This document shows, piece after piece, positions 47,777 to 60,960 of a stretch of DNA of 64,000 nucleotides. The notes below the pieces were generated by a model. That model was not told the origin of the DNA. It did not search any database and saw only the letters and a list, made by a program, of their open reading frames with translations. Every line of letters begins with the position of its first letter. The first letter of the stretch is position 1. The translations under genes and the position numbers were made by a program. Origin of the DNA: Dastarcus helophoroides (lineage: Eukaryota > Arthropoda > Insecta > Coleoptera > Bothrideridae); the NCBI GenBank assembly GCA_028583605.1, contig CM053337.1:12240634-12304633 (forward strand), given 5' to 3'.

Positions 47777-50014
47777 ATGGGACTCTGGCTACATTCTGTC
47801 ATTCTACTTATGATGCCATTATTCTTCTTTTGCGCCTCGTCGAAAGGGAAGCTGCAAACTGTCAGCGTTAAGGAAGAGCCCCTTTATAAGTTGATGGGAA
47901 AACAAATAAACGACTTGTGGTCTCGGATGCTTAACAAAGAAATAGGTTCCCAGAATAGTTTTATAGGTGAGAATTCTGAATTTAATCCGATTGCCACAAT
48001 CGAATATTTTCTAGGCGAGCATTTCGATTCCCATATTTAATTTATTTAAATGCTCTCGCTCGGTTTAATTAAGTTGTTATTAAGTGGATAATTGCGTCTT
48101 TATTATGATTTATAGTTTAGTTTGATGTCTAATAATTTTTCTAAGTATGATGGGTTGAATTTTTGAACTGTTTACTTTCTCTTTTGATATAATAGTTTAA
48201 ATTTATTATTTTTAATAGTGGCATTCTTTTAGAATTATATAAAATATATACAATAAATTAAAATCGAATAATCGTTTGACATTTTTTCAAACTCGGGCGA
48301 ATTTTTTCTCCGTCAGTTGAGAACTAAGTTCAACATTATTACAACAAATTCCAAAAAATTTCAAATTATTTTATTCTACTTATACGCTTTTATAGTAATT
48401 AACGTCAGAAAATGGACGATTTATTGCGATTTGATTAGTATCAAACTTCACTAATTAAGCTGTTTAATTTTCCTAATTTATTAGAAACGATTGAAACGTG
48501 TTTTTCGGCGCTGATAAAGTCGTTTAGTTATGCAATCATTTTCCGTTACAGTTTTTAATTCTGTACAAATTTTAAATAACAAACGCGTTAGTGGCGACTC
48601 GTAGTGGGAGTGCTGCTACAAAAAATGTTTAGCGTTCGTATTAAAATTATATAAAAGCAAACAAATACGCACGAGTTCAAAAAAGTATTAAAACGAACCA
48701 GCTCTATTGCCTCTCAACAAACCCCCAGTAGAAATCTCAATTAAAAAAAAACTTGAAATCACAATAAGTATTAAATTTAACCGAGAAATTTTCCAAAAAA
48801 AAAAGACGAAAGTTTAAGAGGATTAAAGTCGAAATAAACAAAAAGCTTAAAATTAATTTAAAAAAATCTCGAACTTTCGAACGAAAATTGAGATTTTCAA
48901 CATTTTGTATTTAAATTAGGAATTTCGATTAGCAAAATCTGGAATATTCAAGTTGAAAATGCAAAATTTCGAATTTTAGAATGTAATGCTTTTTACAACT
49001 GTGGAACTTCTATTAATGCGCTCATGTATAGTCAAAAACCATTTCACTGATCTGTACTATTGGTTGCCTAGGTTTCGACTAGGAGATACGGTATTCGTAA
49101 AAAGTAAATATCTTTGGCTGTACATTTATTGTTAGTTAGATATAATACTTATAAAGAATATATTTATATAACTAAAAATAAAACTCCAATATTTAATAAT
49201 TATAAGTAACCAGTAGTCAGGATCGATGTGAAAGCGGCAAAAGGGGGGGTAAAATTCCCGAAGCGCAAACTTACCAGTGAAGCGTAATCGGCCAGTGGAA
49301 GCTTTTTCATAAATAGTCAGAAAAAATTCGACCAAACTTTCAATTTGACAATATAGCATTTTTTAAACGTTGAAGTAACCAGGGCCGTACGGAAGATTAG
49401 GCAAATGCCTAAAGGGCCAGTATCGTTGAGAGAGATCGAGAAAAATTGCCATTAAAAACAATCAATGAAATCTTTAGTGTAATTTTGTTAATCAGATGCC
49501 TATGAAAAACACATTTTGCCATGGCAAACGTTATAACTATTTTTTTTTTCTAGGTCGCTGTTTTGGCGTGGCAAGAAGACTTAAGTTCGCTATGCCGATA
49601 GTGTTGATCAAGTTGGGCGTCATAGTTACCGTTTTAGGATTCCTAACTATTTTCGCATTGAAGAGTCTCGGCCTTTTGACGTTTTTAGTCGTTATGAGTA
49701 TAGCGGGAGCGGTATCGAAAATTGCCCTTTGGAAGAACAACTTGACGTCCTCACAACATCAACCACCTCAAAACGTCCACTTTCACATTCACCAGAGCAA
49801 AAACGGCCAGTACGAGATCGCTCACTCTGGTTATATCCCGAGAGATTACGATGATGCGGTCGGCCATTTTGGCGGTTCCCCTTGGAGCAGAGGCAGTTCT
49901 CGCGATAGATTGATCGACGAGAACAGCTTAGAAGCGAAGCTGAAAATATTAAAATTTTATAAAGAATTAGGCGTTGATCCGTATGATACAAATTTGTTAA
50001 AAAATAAGAGATAA
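47777..50014 (+). CDS. Osiris/DUF1676-like secreted membrane protein
   Basis: Two exons, 47777-47966 and 49554-50014 (phase 1; 1.59-kb intron), 216 aa. Residues 1-22 are a signal peptide (MGLWLHSVILLMM...). A short hydrophilic region ends near residue 60. A hydrophobic double segment follows (about residues 77-97 and 101-119, KLGVIVTVLGFLTIFALKSL), then PQNVHFHIHQSKNG and EIAHSGYIPRDYD. Signal peptide, one central long hydrophobic hairpin after a basic RRLKF stretch, and a Tyr-rich tail are the layout of Osiris (DUF1676) proteins, insect-specific and involved in cuticle and tracheal surface formation; the N-terminal half is shorter than usual. Start set at the ATG giving a clean signal peptide. 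AATAAA at 50040-50045. Confidence 0.6.
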
Positions 50015-50289
50015 AGTTGCGCAATATTTATCTCGATATAATAAAAATTATTCAAGACACATCATGTATTATTTCCTACTTAAATTTTGGTTAATTATAA
50101 ACTAAAAATCTTAATCTACAATGTACAAGAAAAGCGTTATTTTGCTGAATTGTTATTTAATGCTATCTTTTTTTTTGCTTAAACTTTTTAAAAACTTGTA
50201 ATCGTCTGTGTATTCAGAGAGACAGTAGCTCAAAATAATAATAATAATCAAAGGATATATTTATATCTCCAGTAAATTAAGGATTAAAA

Positions 50290-50460
50290 ATTGAAATTCA
50301 AATCTTGTCCCCTGAAAACAAGAAAGATTAAAAAACACAACAGAGGTTGCTCTAAGACCAACCTCTGTTGTGTTTTTAAATCTTTCTTGGTTTCAGGGGA
50401 CAAAATTTGTATTTCAATTTTTGAAGACAACCAAGGACCACTCCGTTCCACCAAAATTAA
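50290..50460. mobile_element. Penelope-like family B repeats, head-to-head hairpin
   Basis: Left arm ATTGAAATTCAAATCTTGTC through AAAAAACACAACAGAGGTTG and right arm its reverse complement, with only a few bases between arms (CTCTAAGACC). The full phrase ends GGACCACTCCGTTCCACC. Confidence 0.8.
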
Positions 50461-52234
50461 GAATTAGCTTTTATTTTTACTACCCAATTCGATAGTCTCA
50501 TTTTAAAGTCTTTTGACTGCTGAAAGCTTTCTCATTTCTCTCAAGTCTCAGTATATCTATATGACATATAACTATCTAACAATTTAGTTTACAAGATTCG
50601 TTTTGGTGTGTAGAAGCTTGCAGTAGTTCTCAAAAGCTTCAAGCAAGTTCTTAATTAAGAAATATACTGGATGTTTTCAATTAATCGATCTTATTTCAAA
50701 TTACTAAATGTTGAAGGTAGTCATTTCTTCTAACGCGGTATTAAAATTCTAAATAAATACATATTATTATACATAGTTCATGAATATACGGTATTTATTA
50801 GCAAATTTTCCTTTGATGATTTTTAAGTTTTTTGTAAGCTGCGTAAAGTATCGTGAATCGAAAAACTTCACAGTTTTTTCCTTATTTAATCCATATCAGT
50901 TTGTAGAGAATATGTATCACTGTAAACCTTGTACAGTTTTTTGTGCACGACTATTTGACGAAATAAAGCGACTGCCATGTTCGATCATACAAAACAAAGA
51001 ATACTACTGCATAAAAGTCGTTTTTGTGCAAATATTTGAGTGAATATTACGATAATGTAGGTGACACGGTACGTTTGCAATGTCATAAAATGAATCGACA
51101 ACTTACAGACACAAAATCGTGACTAGAAATTAAATTTTTTATGCGAAATATCAACATTTATTCTTGCTGTTTAATATATAAAGTGGATATTTGGACTTTG
51201 TTACCGTTAATTTTCTCTTTGCAGATATTATTTACTTACCCTCGCTAGCATTCTTAAACCAAGAAAATGTTTACATTTTGATACCTGATTTGAAACGTTT
51301 AATTCTGCTAAAACTGACAAAAACCTAGATAATTGCAATACAAATCCTCTCAGTCTCAATCCTCTCGTCTTGAAACTGAAGAATTTGATTGGTAATAAAA
51401 TTGCACCAAGCAAAACGCTCTAATGCACAGGTTTGAACATTTATTAGATTCTGAGTTTAAACCTATCGATCTGTGCATTAAAACCTAGTCGTTTGGGACC
51501 TTCCCAGAGAACGACCGTTTTGCTTACCGTTTATGATTCAACTATTGGTAGTTCGGCTACTAATGATCTACTATACACGCTTACACTGTAGTCTAGGTTG
51601 CATCCTACTTGCATACGAGTAAACAAAACGTGATGATTATTTTTATCGTACACTCAATAATTTTGAGCGCCAATCTAATACCTACCAACCGACAAATCGC
51701 TTTTATTTGCTTCAAATGTATGCACCATCAAATTACTGGACGATGCGCATTCTGGTCATCAACTTTACATAATGGAATCATAAACAGGTAGGAAATGACC
51801 CAGAACGTCGTGACACACTGACCTGCGGTGGACCAAACATACCAGCCGAAATTCGGCCGAACTAAAACAAAAACGAGAATATCCCGCCTTTACTTCCTAC
51901 TCGGTTTCATTGCGAATATTCAACATGGAAAGTAATCCGGGTGAAAACAGCCGTGGGCGAAATTGTTCCTACACAATCACTTCATAAATTTTAACGTAAA
52001 ATCGGCAAATGCGTCGTCGATTCGTTCCGTTAGAAAGAGAAATTTTTGCGTCCACCTGACATTAAAAGAATCATATGAATATTAATTATTCCTGGAAAAT
52101 ATCGATCACGTACAGGCGGACGTACTTACGTACATACATACTTACTTTTAAACAGAAGTCCGTTCCATGAAGGTAAATCAGAACTATGTTAGGAAACCTA
52201 TCCAACAAATATAAATCTATGGCACTTACTACAA
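50461..52234. other. Intergenic DNA
   Basis: Inverted pair TAATGCACAG/CTGTGCATTA at 51422 and 51470, about 50 bp apart. No gene supported. Confidence 0.4.
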
Positions 52235-52760
52235 ATAATTCAAGAGCAAGTCGGGTTCGCACAATTAGGGTTCCGTACCAATTACTACAGTCAACAGATC
52301 ATATTAAATCATTTGTACTTAAGTAGGAATTTGAAATTTTTTCCGAATTTTCTTGTGTTATAATTGAACAATAAAAAAATTGTCTATTTTCAGATATACA
52401 CACTTTTATTTACCATATCCAAATGTTTATGGAACTGATAACCGTGTTGATAATGTCTCATATAAAAAGCATTCATTGATAATAAATCGATGACTAACAC
52501 AGTTTATGGGATCGCCTCAGATCGCGCTAGAATGTTCGATTTCAATCGCAATTACTGCGTTGCGTTCACTGGTGCTAACTCCGGAAATATTCATCTAAAT
52601 AAAATAATATAAAAGACAAATTTGATCTGCTGCAAAAAAATACGTTTTAAATTTCAATGCGATCGAGGATTATGGAGTTACAAACTCAAATATTTTTTCT
52701 TGACGAGTTTGAAAACCGATGACTCTGAAAGTAAACATGTTTTATAAAACCTTTTTCCAT
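52235..52760 (-). mobile_element. Family C dispersed repeat, copy 2 (inverted)
   Basis: Reads in reverse the same blocks as 25105-26100: CGGGTTCGCACAATTAGGGT, CCGTACCAATTACTACAG, TGTTAACACAGTTTAT-like region and GTGCTAACTCC. The 5' TCCG part is not present. Confidence 0.7.
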
Positions 52761-53319
52761 AAATCGTTCCGTTTTGAATCTACTTTTGTCGGTTAAATTT
52801 GCGGATACTATCGAATAGAGTTAATTACTAGGATCGCTTTCTGGGATGCAAATTTTATACTCTAGGGTCATGGGTATCGTTCCACTGGCATATATGCGTA
52901 ATTATATTTTTAAACAAAGAAGAGACATTAGAAATCGACAATAATTGAACGTTGTCCAGTTTTCCGCAGTAAACACTTTAAATAGCAAATATTTGATGAT
53001 TTGTTTAATTCATACAAAATAACGGTGCTCGTTTAGCACCAACAAAGTCGGGTATAGTCAATTTTTCAGCTGATATCTTTGACTGAGTGAAAGCGATGCG
53101 ATACTAAAAATTTTTATTACGAAAGTGGAAACATTTTCGTAAATTAATAATATTTTATATAACAAGTGGTTAAAATTGTGTTTTTTTACGAGTGTGGCGT
53201 TTATGGCAAGAGCCGAAAGCGAGTGCTATAAACCACACGAGTAAAGAATAACACATTTTAGTCACGTGTTATATATAATATTTTTTGTAACGTCATTGGA
53301 AATTCGAAAACAATATAAT
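52761..53319. other. Intergenic DNA
   Basis: Nothing supported. Confidence 0.4.
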
Positions 53320-53490
53320 ACTACAAAAAAGGACCGGTCCTTGGTTATCTTCAAAAATTGAAATACAAATCTTGTCCCCTGAAACCAAGAAAGATTAAAA
53401 AACACAAAAAAGGTAGAGCAATCTTTATTGTGTTTTTTAATCTTTATTGGTTTCAGGGGACAAGATTTGTATTTCAATTTCTTTTAGCGA
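53320..53490. mobile_element. Penelope-like family B repeats, head-to-head hairpin
   Basis: GGACCGGTCCTTGGTTATCT, AAATCTTGTCCCCTGAAACC and AAAAAACACAA, then the reverse complement to GACAAGATTTGTATTTCAAT. Few bases at the centre. Confidence 0.8.
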
Positions 53491-54299
53491 AATTGGGTAT
53501 GACAAAATTATATTGATTTTTCCACAGAAACCAACGCAATATTTAATTGAGTGTTATAATGAAATTTTATTTCATTCTAAAGTGTGAAATAATAGTAGTT
53601 TTATGTCACCCTTTTTCCTTTGTTTTACACTTGTCTATAATGACATTGTTTTGATTCATCGAAACTGTTAAATAAATGTCATTTTGGGATGTGACGTTGC
53701 AAAAAAACTTTTGGATTATTTTCTATATCAAAGTACATTGAATCAAAATAATGATGATGTGCCTTCATATTTCACTTATACGATTTACTCTGAATGTATC
53801 GAGTTCCAGCGAGGTTCTAAGGATTCCAAATAAAGTTTCTAAACTCTCCCAGAGGTCGAGCAAAGAAAAACGGTTTAAATGGTAAATACCCCAGAAAACG
53901 TTTAACGGCTTGTGTTAAATTTCGAGACATATGGTATCATCGTGACAAAAAAATAATCTGCAAAGTATCGTATATAAATAATTACGTGCTATTTCAGTAA
54001 AAGCAAATATTAACTTTAAGAACTGTTATAGAAATGTTTGTGAATACATAAAACGATCACCATCTGTGGTGTCAGTAAAATATTCTTTTGCATTATGCAA
54101 TCGTGTTAAATGCAATGATGAAAAAAAATTACTAAACAACTTAAAATTAAAAGTAATAAGTCTTGATGTCTAAAAGGATTATTTCTATAAATAATGCTAT
54201 CTTTTTTAAAATATGACGGAAAACTAATATTAAGTAAAAGTTTCATATACGAATGGATTTCAAGGGTTTAGTTTTTAACATATATAGAAATTTTCATTT
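53491..54299. other. Intergenic DNA
   Basis: AT-rich, no gene seen. Confidence 0.4.
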
Positions 54300-55145
54300 T
54301 TAGGTACTTTATTTAGCTGAAGGATAGAAGGCAGGTCAAATTTGTCTTTTACGTTATTTCATTTAAATGAATATTTTCGGAGTTAGCACTAGTTCACGCA
54401 ACGCAGTAATTCCAGTTGGAATCGAACAATTTGCCACGATCCGAGGCAATCTCATAAACTGTATTAGTCATCGACTTATTGAGAGAGGATGCTTTTTATC
54501 TGAGGTATTAACAACACAGTTATCAGTTCCATAAATATTTGGATTGATTGTAGAAAAAAGTGTGTAAATTTAAAAGTAAACATTTTTTTTTATTTTTCAA
54601 TTCTTGTATTATAAGTAACACAAGAAAATTTGAATATTTGAATAAATTCGTACATAAGTAAAAATTATTTAGTTTGGTCTCTTAACTATTCACTGTAGTA
54701 ATTGGTACGGAACCCTAATCACAAAATAAATAATAACTAGAAGGCTAACTCTCATCACATGACCGTTTGAGTCCCGTGACCTTCAAGCCCATCTATGTTG
54801 AAAATCTATGTTGAAAGTGTCTGCAGTAGAAATGGCAAAGTCCAAGATTTTAAAGGAATCGAGTCCGGTTATATATCCAACTTTTGGACCACTTTCATTA
54901 GAACTGAAATATCACATTTTAATTTTTGAAGGAAATTCCTAGAATTACTCAAATATTATCAAAACACAATAATTGAAATAATATGCGAACGCCCATGTAA
55001 AAAAGCTGTTTATAACAATTCGAGGTTACAGGTTGTCGGCATCGACTACAAAGAGATAAGGCGAGAGTTAACCTTCTGGTTGTTACTTATTTTGTGCCCT
55101 AATTGTGTGGGCCCGACTCGCTCTTGGCTGAATCATTATTTTTGT
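54300..55145 (+). mobile_element. Family C dispersed repeat, copy 3, interrupted by a MITE
   Basis: Matches copy 1 from GGCAGGTCAAATTTG-like sequence through GGAGTTAGCACTAGTTCACG to GGTACGGAACCCTAAT. It then continues after the insertion as TGTGTGGGCCCGACTCGCTC. Confidence 0.75.
54720..55096. mobile_element. 377-bp MITE inside family C copy 3
   Basis: TIRs CACAAAATAAATAATAACTA / reverse complement of GTTACTTATTTTGTG, extending to about 35 bp (AGAAGGCTAACTCTC). Flanked by an exact 7-bp CCCTAAT duplication (54713-54719 and 55097-55103). Excision would rejoin family C. Confidence 0.85.
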
Positions 55146-55873
55146 TTGAAAAGAAAAAAGTGAAAAGTTCGAAGTAAAAATAAAATTTTTTTATTTCAGA
55201 CTATTTGACGTTTGATCGACTTTAATCTCGAAAGCTGAATAACGGTATAGAAGTGGGATTTTTCTATTATTTGCTCATTGACCCCCAATTTTCACTTCAG
55301 GTTCGTGTTCAGCGGAAAAAGATACCCCAGAAAAATCATAGTCCGGTTCCCAGCACGCACCACTTTTTTTTGTGAACCTGTGTTATTGTATCCACGCGGA
55401 CAATCTATGCTAAAAATCGAGTAGTCGTGGCAGTCTGGACATTTACGTGTCGCTTACACAGCGAAGACTTAACGTTCTAAAAGCTTTTTGCTGCGATTAC
55501 CGCTGGTGAACTACCTTAAAGAAGTTTTCGCTTCAATAAGCGTTCTAATAAAGCGACTTTAAACAGAAACACAACAATTGGACATTTCGTTTTTACTTGA
55601 ACTCGTAATTAATTGCGTAATGATTTCTTCCAACTCATATCCTCCTCGTTATAGCAAATCCTAATTGATATGCACCTGTGAAAAAATTGTTTAAAAAATT
55701 GTGTATTCATTCTCTTTTATCTCTTTCACTTGCTCATTACTGTTTCGATAATGGGGGAGTTTCTACGAAATTTCTCAGCCGTGCCCACGAATCAATCGAA
55801 GACGGGGCACCCTTGCTGGGCAATAATAAGCAGACGCGATGTTCCACATTCTCTTCGACGATCTCTCTTAGCG

Positions 55874-55904
55874 TATAAAGCCATCACGTCGGCCGTGGCC
55901 TTCA
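55874..55904 (+). promoter_or_regulatory. Core promoter: TATA box and initiator
   Basis: TATAAAG at 55874-55880 lies exactly 30 bp upstream of TTCAGAT, an initiator-like site with A+1 at 55904. The predicted 5' UTR is 114 nt to the ATG at 56018. Confidence 0.55.
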
Positions 55905-56017
55905 GATATGTGCAGAGGTTCAAGGTGATAGCTCCACGGCCACGGTGAAGCTGCCCGACTGACCAAAATTTTTTTTGTGATAACACATGTGCAATTGTAG
56001 TTTTAGTTTGGGGCGCC

Positions 56018-56390
56018 ATGAAAGATAAAGTGATCGCGCTCTTGATTCTTTCGCTGGGTGTAGTTGGTGTTTTCGGTGATGGACATAAGGATAACCCGGT
56101 TAATAGCAACAACGATGTTGTTACCGGTCAAGATCGACCTGCGTCTACGCGACAGTCGAGGGCGCAACGAGCAGCCCTTCTCGGATTCGTCTCTTGCGCT
56201 TTAGCGTACGATGCCGTTTGCTTCGTAAATACGGCGGATGATTATTTAAAAGAAGAAAAATCTAGCCTCTTGGGTAAGTAAACTTTAATTGGTAAATCAC
56301 AAAGTCCCTCTCATTCCCTTAGGGGGATGGTTTGGCGCCTTTAAAGAAGCCATTGCACCCTTAAACGAACTATTACAGCGATTTGTCTAA
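56018..56390 (+). CDS. Small secreted protein of unknown family
   Basis: Exons 56018-56273 and 56323-56390, phase 1, 107 aa. Residues 1-20 are a signal peptide (MKDKVIALLILSLGVVGVFG), followed by a polar, Asn/Asp/Arg-rich segment. Next comes a central stretch with two Cys (FVSCALAYDAVC) and a C-terminal amphipathic helix (FKEAIAPLNELLQRFV). No known domain recognised. TATA promoter 114 nt upstream of the start. The donor after residue 85 is phase 1 and would also be compatible with the phase-1 exon at 63273-63512, whose DMFKEGISGLF resembles GAFKEAIAPLN, so alternative 3' exons are possible. Confidence 0.7.
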
Positions 56391-59300
56391 TGTTCAACAA
56401 AAAAGATCAGTGTTTTATTTATGTTTTTCTCTTCTGGTCCCAATCAACTCCCAAACATATTAAAAAAAAAACACCGTAAACTTAATACATATTCGATATT
56501 AGATATTATCAATTATATAAATAGTTTTTTTAATATTTCGTAAGTTCTAAAGTTAAATGAAACTTGTTTAACGTTCAAAATTATTTACGCTAACACATTT
56601 TTTGAGGTGAACACTCGTTTAGGCGCGTTTAGCGATTTTGAATAGGGTTGTGGTTTTGCCTGAGCATTACGCTTTACCACCAACATGCCCTAATATTGAA
56701 AAGTATATGCCTACTGTTAACATCAAAGCGTATTAAAGTTTATTTCAATATCAATAAATATTAGATTCGTTTTCGCGCATCCACCAACCACAAATATAAA
56801 AAAAAATGGTCAGTTGGACAGAATTTATTTTAAAATATTTCCAATATTGAACTGACTTATTTAATAGTATGAGTTTAAACTCCAGCACTACATATCTCCT
56901 AGTTTTAAGTTTTCACTTCTAACGGCAGTCCTCCAAGATTGCCTATTTTTTTTAAATTAATACATTAATGGAAATAATTATGAAAGTAATAAGAGTGTAG
57001 ATTCTGTTCATTTTGTTTTATTATATTATTCACTTTTACTGACTTTACTTTTCATAGTAATTCATCTTCTTCCGTCGTTAATTGTTGTATTTGGTCGAGG
57101 TGAAATTTTAACTGTTAAATTCGTTGTATAAACATAAATTTCACATGCTCAACCTGGTTTAACGTAGTCGAGTTGAGTTGCATATAAAAATTAACATATA
57201 ACAAACGGAAACATCTCGAAAAAATATTTCGTGTTTACTTTGATATTCACCAACCGTGCATCTAATAAGGTCAATTGCCGATTAAAACTTTATATTTAAA
57301 AGTAATTTTGTTTCATATTTATTCTTACTTATATCGAATTCGTGGCTGAAGCACCTAAAGAAGTTTGGTAGTGGTTCAATTATTGTAACCGCATTTTCAA
57401 ATCGCATAAAAATAAAACAGGTAATACCAATTGTAACAGTCTACACATATTTCGATTTTTTTCTATAAATACTACAAATTCTACATTAAATGTTTAACTG
57501 GTCTCTCTGTCTAATGTCATTCAAATATTTTAAGATTTTAGATAATTTTTCGTCATTTCAAGAAAATTTCTATGGGCTAAAAATGTCTTCCAAAGAATAT
57601 TGTTTCATCAGTTATCATACAAAGCAACTCACATAAAAGGACACTACCCTCATTAGCTCCCAATATTCGTTGATATCTAGATTTAATAAAAGTAGTACAA
57701 AATGTAGCTACTTTACTGCTAGTTAAAATAACTTACTTCATTTCTCAATAGAAATGGCGCAAAATTAAATTCATATTTATTGTAAAATAAGTTTAAAATT
57801 ATAGTAAAAAATCAAACATACGTTAAAATGAAACATGCGTTTCACAAAAAATCCTTCCTCATCATATTACGTTTCCCATATGATGAATTGATCAGTTAGA
57901 GTAGCTGGAAACATTAAATGTTTTGTTTGGTAGTGTTTAGTGGACTTAATGTATGGATTTAAAGACAAAATCGTCAGCTTAAACTCGGTGCTCAATTTAT
58001 ATAAATTCTATTTTCATAAAAATTACTACAATACATTTAATTTTCCGTATCTTATTTTATGGTATATTGTGAAGTTTCTAGCCCTTCAGCCGTCCCACAT
58101 TATTGAATATCAGGGGTAAGGATTGTTCTTCGGTTCTGATACTTCTATAGAGTGAAGTGACAATAAATTTAATTTCCGTATCTTATATTTATGGTAATAT
58201 ATTGTATAGTTTCCTAGCGCTTCAGCCATCTCACATTATTGAATGTCAGCGATGATTATTGATATATAAAGATAAGATAGATTAAGCCTTTATTTATATA
58301 TAAAGATTACTTGAACAAAGCGTACAAAACAAATTTTATACAATGAGAAGAAAACATTTTTAATTAAATGGGTTTCTCTCAAAAGCGAAAACGAATTACT
58401 TCTTATCCTTTGAAACTATACTTGGGAGAGACTATAACATGGATAAAAATTGTAAACACCTCTGATTCCTAAGTTAAATTTTTCCATAATAATCTACGTT
58501 ATTCATTAACAAAACAAACTATTTGCTCAATCATTACCAAAATCAATCCATTCTTAGAAATTTCGAAACGATAGAAAAATTGGTAAAGAAGTGTGATCTG
58601 CCGCGTAACCTCATACGTAACGCATTAAGCCAACAGACGGAAATAAATGTCTGTCCATTTTTCAGTGGCGAAATTTTAGAAAACAAGTTGAAAATTCCGA
58701 TTTTAAACTTGAAATCATTAAAAAAAATCTATTGAAAAAAATTATAAATTCAAAATACTAATAGTAAATTCTAAAGAAATACATCATTTAAAGAATTCTT
58801 TCATGTTACAATTACTAAAGAGACTTTTAAGCACAAAATTTTGTGCTCTAAAGTATAAGATATAACTCTGAAATTCATAATACATAAAAGATGAAAGAAT
58901 AATAATGAACCATGGTTCCTTCAACGTTATGTTATTTTATCTATAATTGTTTAAGTATCAGTAATCAGTAATCATCATTTATGTCTAACATCAATCTAAA
59001 AGAACTAACTATAAGATTTAATTTCTAGGTTACTAAAGTGAAGTAACGTAATGAAAGATAAGTATATGTAGTTCGTTAATTGAAAGTAAAATTTTATTCC
59101 ATGTGTAATGTTTTAAAATATATACTCCATTTAAGAAATTGAATTTTTGTTCCCTAAATAATTGCGTTTACATGTAAAGTACCAGCTTAAAAGCGGAATT
59201 AAAATGGTTTCTCTAATCTTTACCCGAGCACTTAGGACTTAAGTCACAATTATTTATCCGGAACAAACACGCAACTGGGTCTGAATTTAATTGAGGCTAG

Positions 59301-59770
59301 CCGTGTCTTTAAAACATTGCACATGAACTACTGAATGCATAGACGAGCTGAATGGAATTTCAATTTCCAATCGTTTTTCACTTTGTTCGAGTAAAATAAT
59401 CTAGCGATAATTTTTTAATCTCGTCCGTGAATGTAAAGTTGCCTACATGACAAAGTTTTTAATTAAGAATTCTAATATAACATACATGTTTTTAAAAAAA
59501 TTAGTCCCTCGGTCATCCAGGTTTTAGTAAATTTGATTAGATTTAAAAGAAAAATTAACAATAGACCATATGCTATCGCGTGATGGTGACGCATGGTGGT
59601 AACGCGAAACTGTAAGTTTACTCCCTATTCAAAATCGCTTAACGCGCCTAAAAAAGTTTTCACTTCGAAAATTTGTCATCCGTGAAATGTATTTTGCAGT
59701 TCAATTATTGTAAAAAGAAACTAACATATTTTTTCGACTTGTAAATATAACAATTTTGTAATGTAAATTA
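56391..59770. other. Large AT-rich intergenic or intronic region
   Basis: No gene seen. A diverged tandem duplication of about 120 bp at 58025-58262 (both copies contain TTCCGTATCTTAT ... CTTCAGCC ... CACATTATTGAAT). If the 63.3-kb exon belongs to the gene above, this is intron. Confidence 0.4.
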
Positions 59771-59860
59771 CTGAAGATGACGAAACGTCTTATAGCAACC
59801 TTTGTTGTGTTTTTTAATCTTTCTTGGTTTCAGGGGACAAGATTTGTATTTCAATTATGT
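59771..59860 (+). mobile_element. Penelope-like family B fragment with compressed hammerhead core
   Basis: CTGAAGA, then TGAC only, then GAAACGTC, followed by the family B signature CAACCTTTGTTGTG ... GGTTTCAGGGGACAAGATTT. Helix II has been lost. Confidence 0.65.
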
Positions 59861-60960
59861 AAATTTTAGTTGAAGAATTAGTATCATTGTAAAAGTGATT
59901 ATTATTAAATTAATTACTTTTGTTTTATGACCATATATTACACAAATGAGGTTAGAGATATGCATGTAGTATGATACATTTAGTGATTTTATAGGTTACT
60001 GTAATGTGTTCATACATCATACACACTTCTTATGAAGCAAATTTCGTTAATCATTATGTTAATAATACAATTTTCTGTACTTTATCTTTAAAAATGTCGA
60101 CTATTCTGTAAGAATTACCATCTATATTCACTCGATATAATGAACGGATTTCTACCTAGAAAGTATAATCAGTTTTTTTCTTGGGCACGGCGATAATGAA
60201 AAATATGCAATTAAAAATGAAGATGTTCGACAAAAAAGTAGGTTAAATTAATGTTTTAACATTTTATTCATAATGATGTATCGTATCTTGCACCGTTCTC
60301 AAGAAGCAAAGTATGTACAGAGTTTTTGATCATAGCCTATCTCGCTTATTTTTAAAGATACGAAAAAAAAAAATGTAAGAGACCAAAATGGTGTGGATCT
60401 ACAAATATTTCTATTATATGCTATCAATCATCGATTTTTTAAATGGAACATTTTGTAAATTTTTACATATTCTAATAGCTTTATTATATTTTAAATTCTA
60501 TACAAAATTTTGATTGTTTGAATTCACTTGAGACCACATTATTTCCAATAATCGGGGTTCTACTGTATTTAGTGTCTCCTGAGGATATTTATTAACAATT
60601 ATAGTAAAAAAAGTTGTTTTGAGAAATAAACATGAAATTCTACTGTATTTTATTAAATATTTTCACCACGTAATTTTAACGCATTATTTCGCTACACTTC
60701 CATTTTATATTTACTTTCTTTTAAAGCAGTATAAAAGTGCTCTTAGTGTTACAAATACAGTCACTAAATTGACTTAGATTTTTAACCTTATTTTTTACGA
60801 GTATTACTTGTGACGTATTGCCTTAGATAATATATAGTCAAAGCATATTGCCAATTATAGCGCGAAACAATAGTAGATATTTTGGCATAGGATCAAAAAT
60901 CTGAAATCTATAAAAATAAATTTAATTAACAGATTAATCAATAAAAGTAATTGCGGTAGA
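59861..60960. other. AT-rich intergenic DNA
   Basis: Nothing supported. Confidence 0.4.

Noticed and set aside
55678..55948. Frames upstream of the secreted protein, e.g. with DVPHSLRRSLLAYKA
   Set aside because: They run across the TATA box and initiator of the downstream gene and have no continuity with it.
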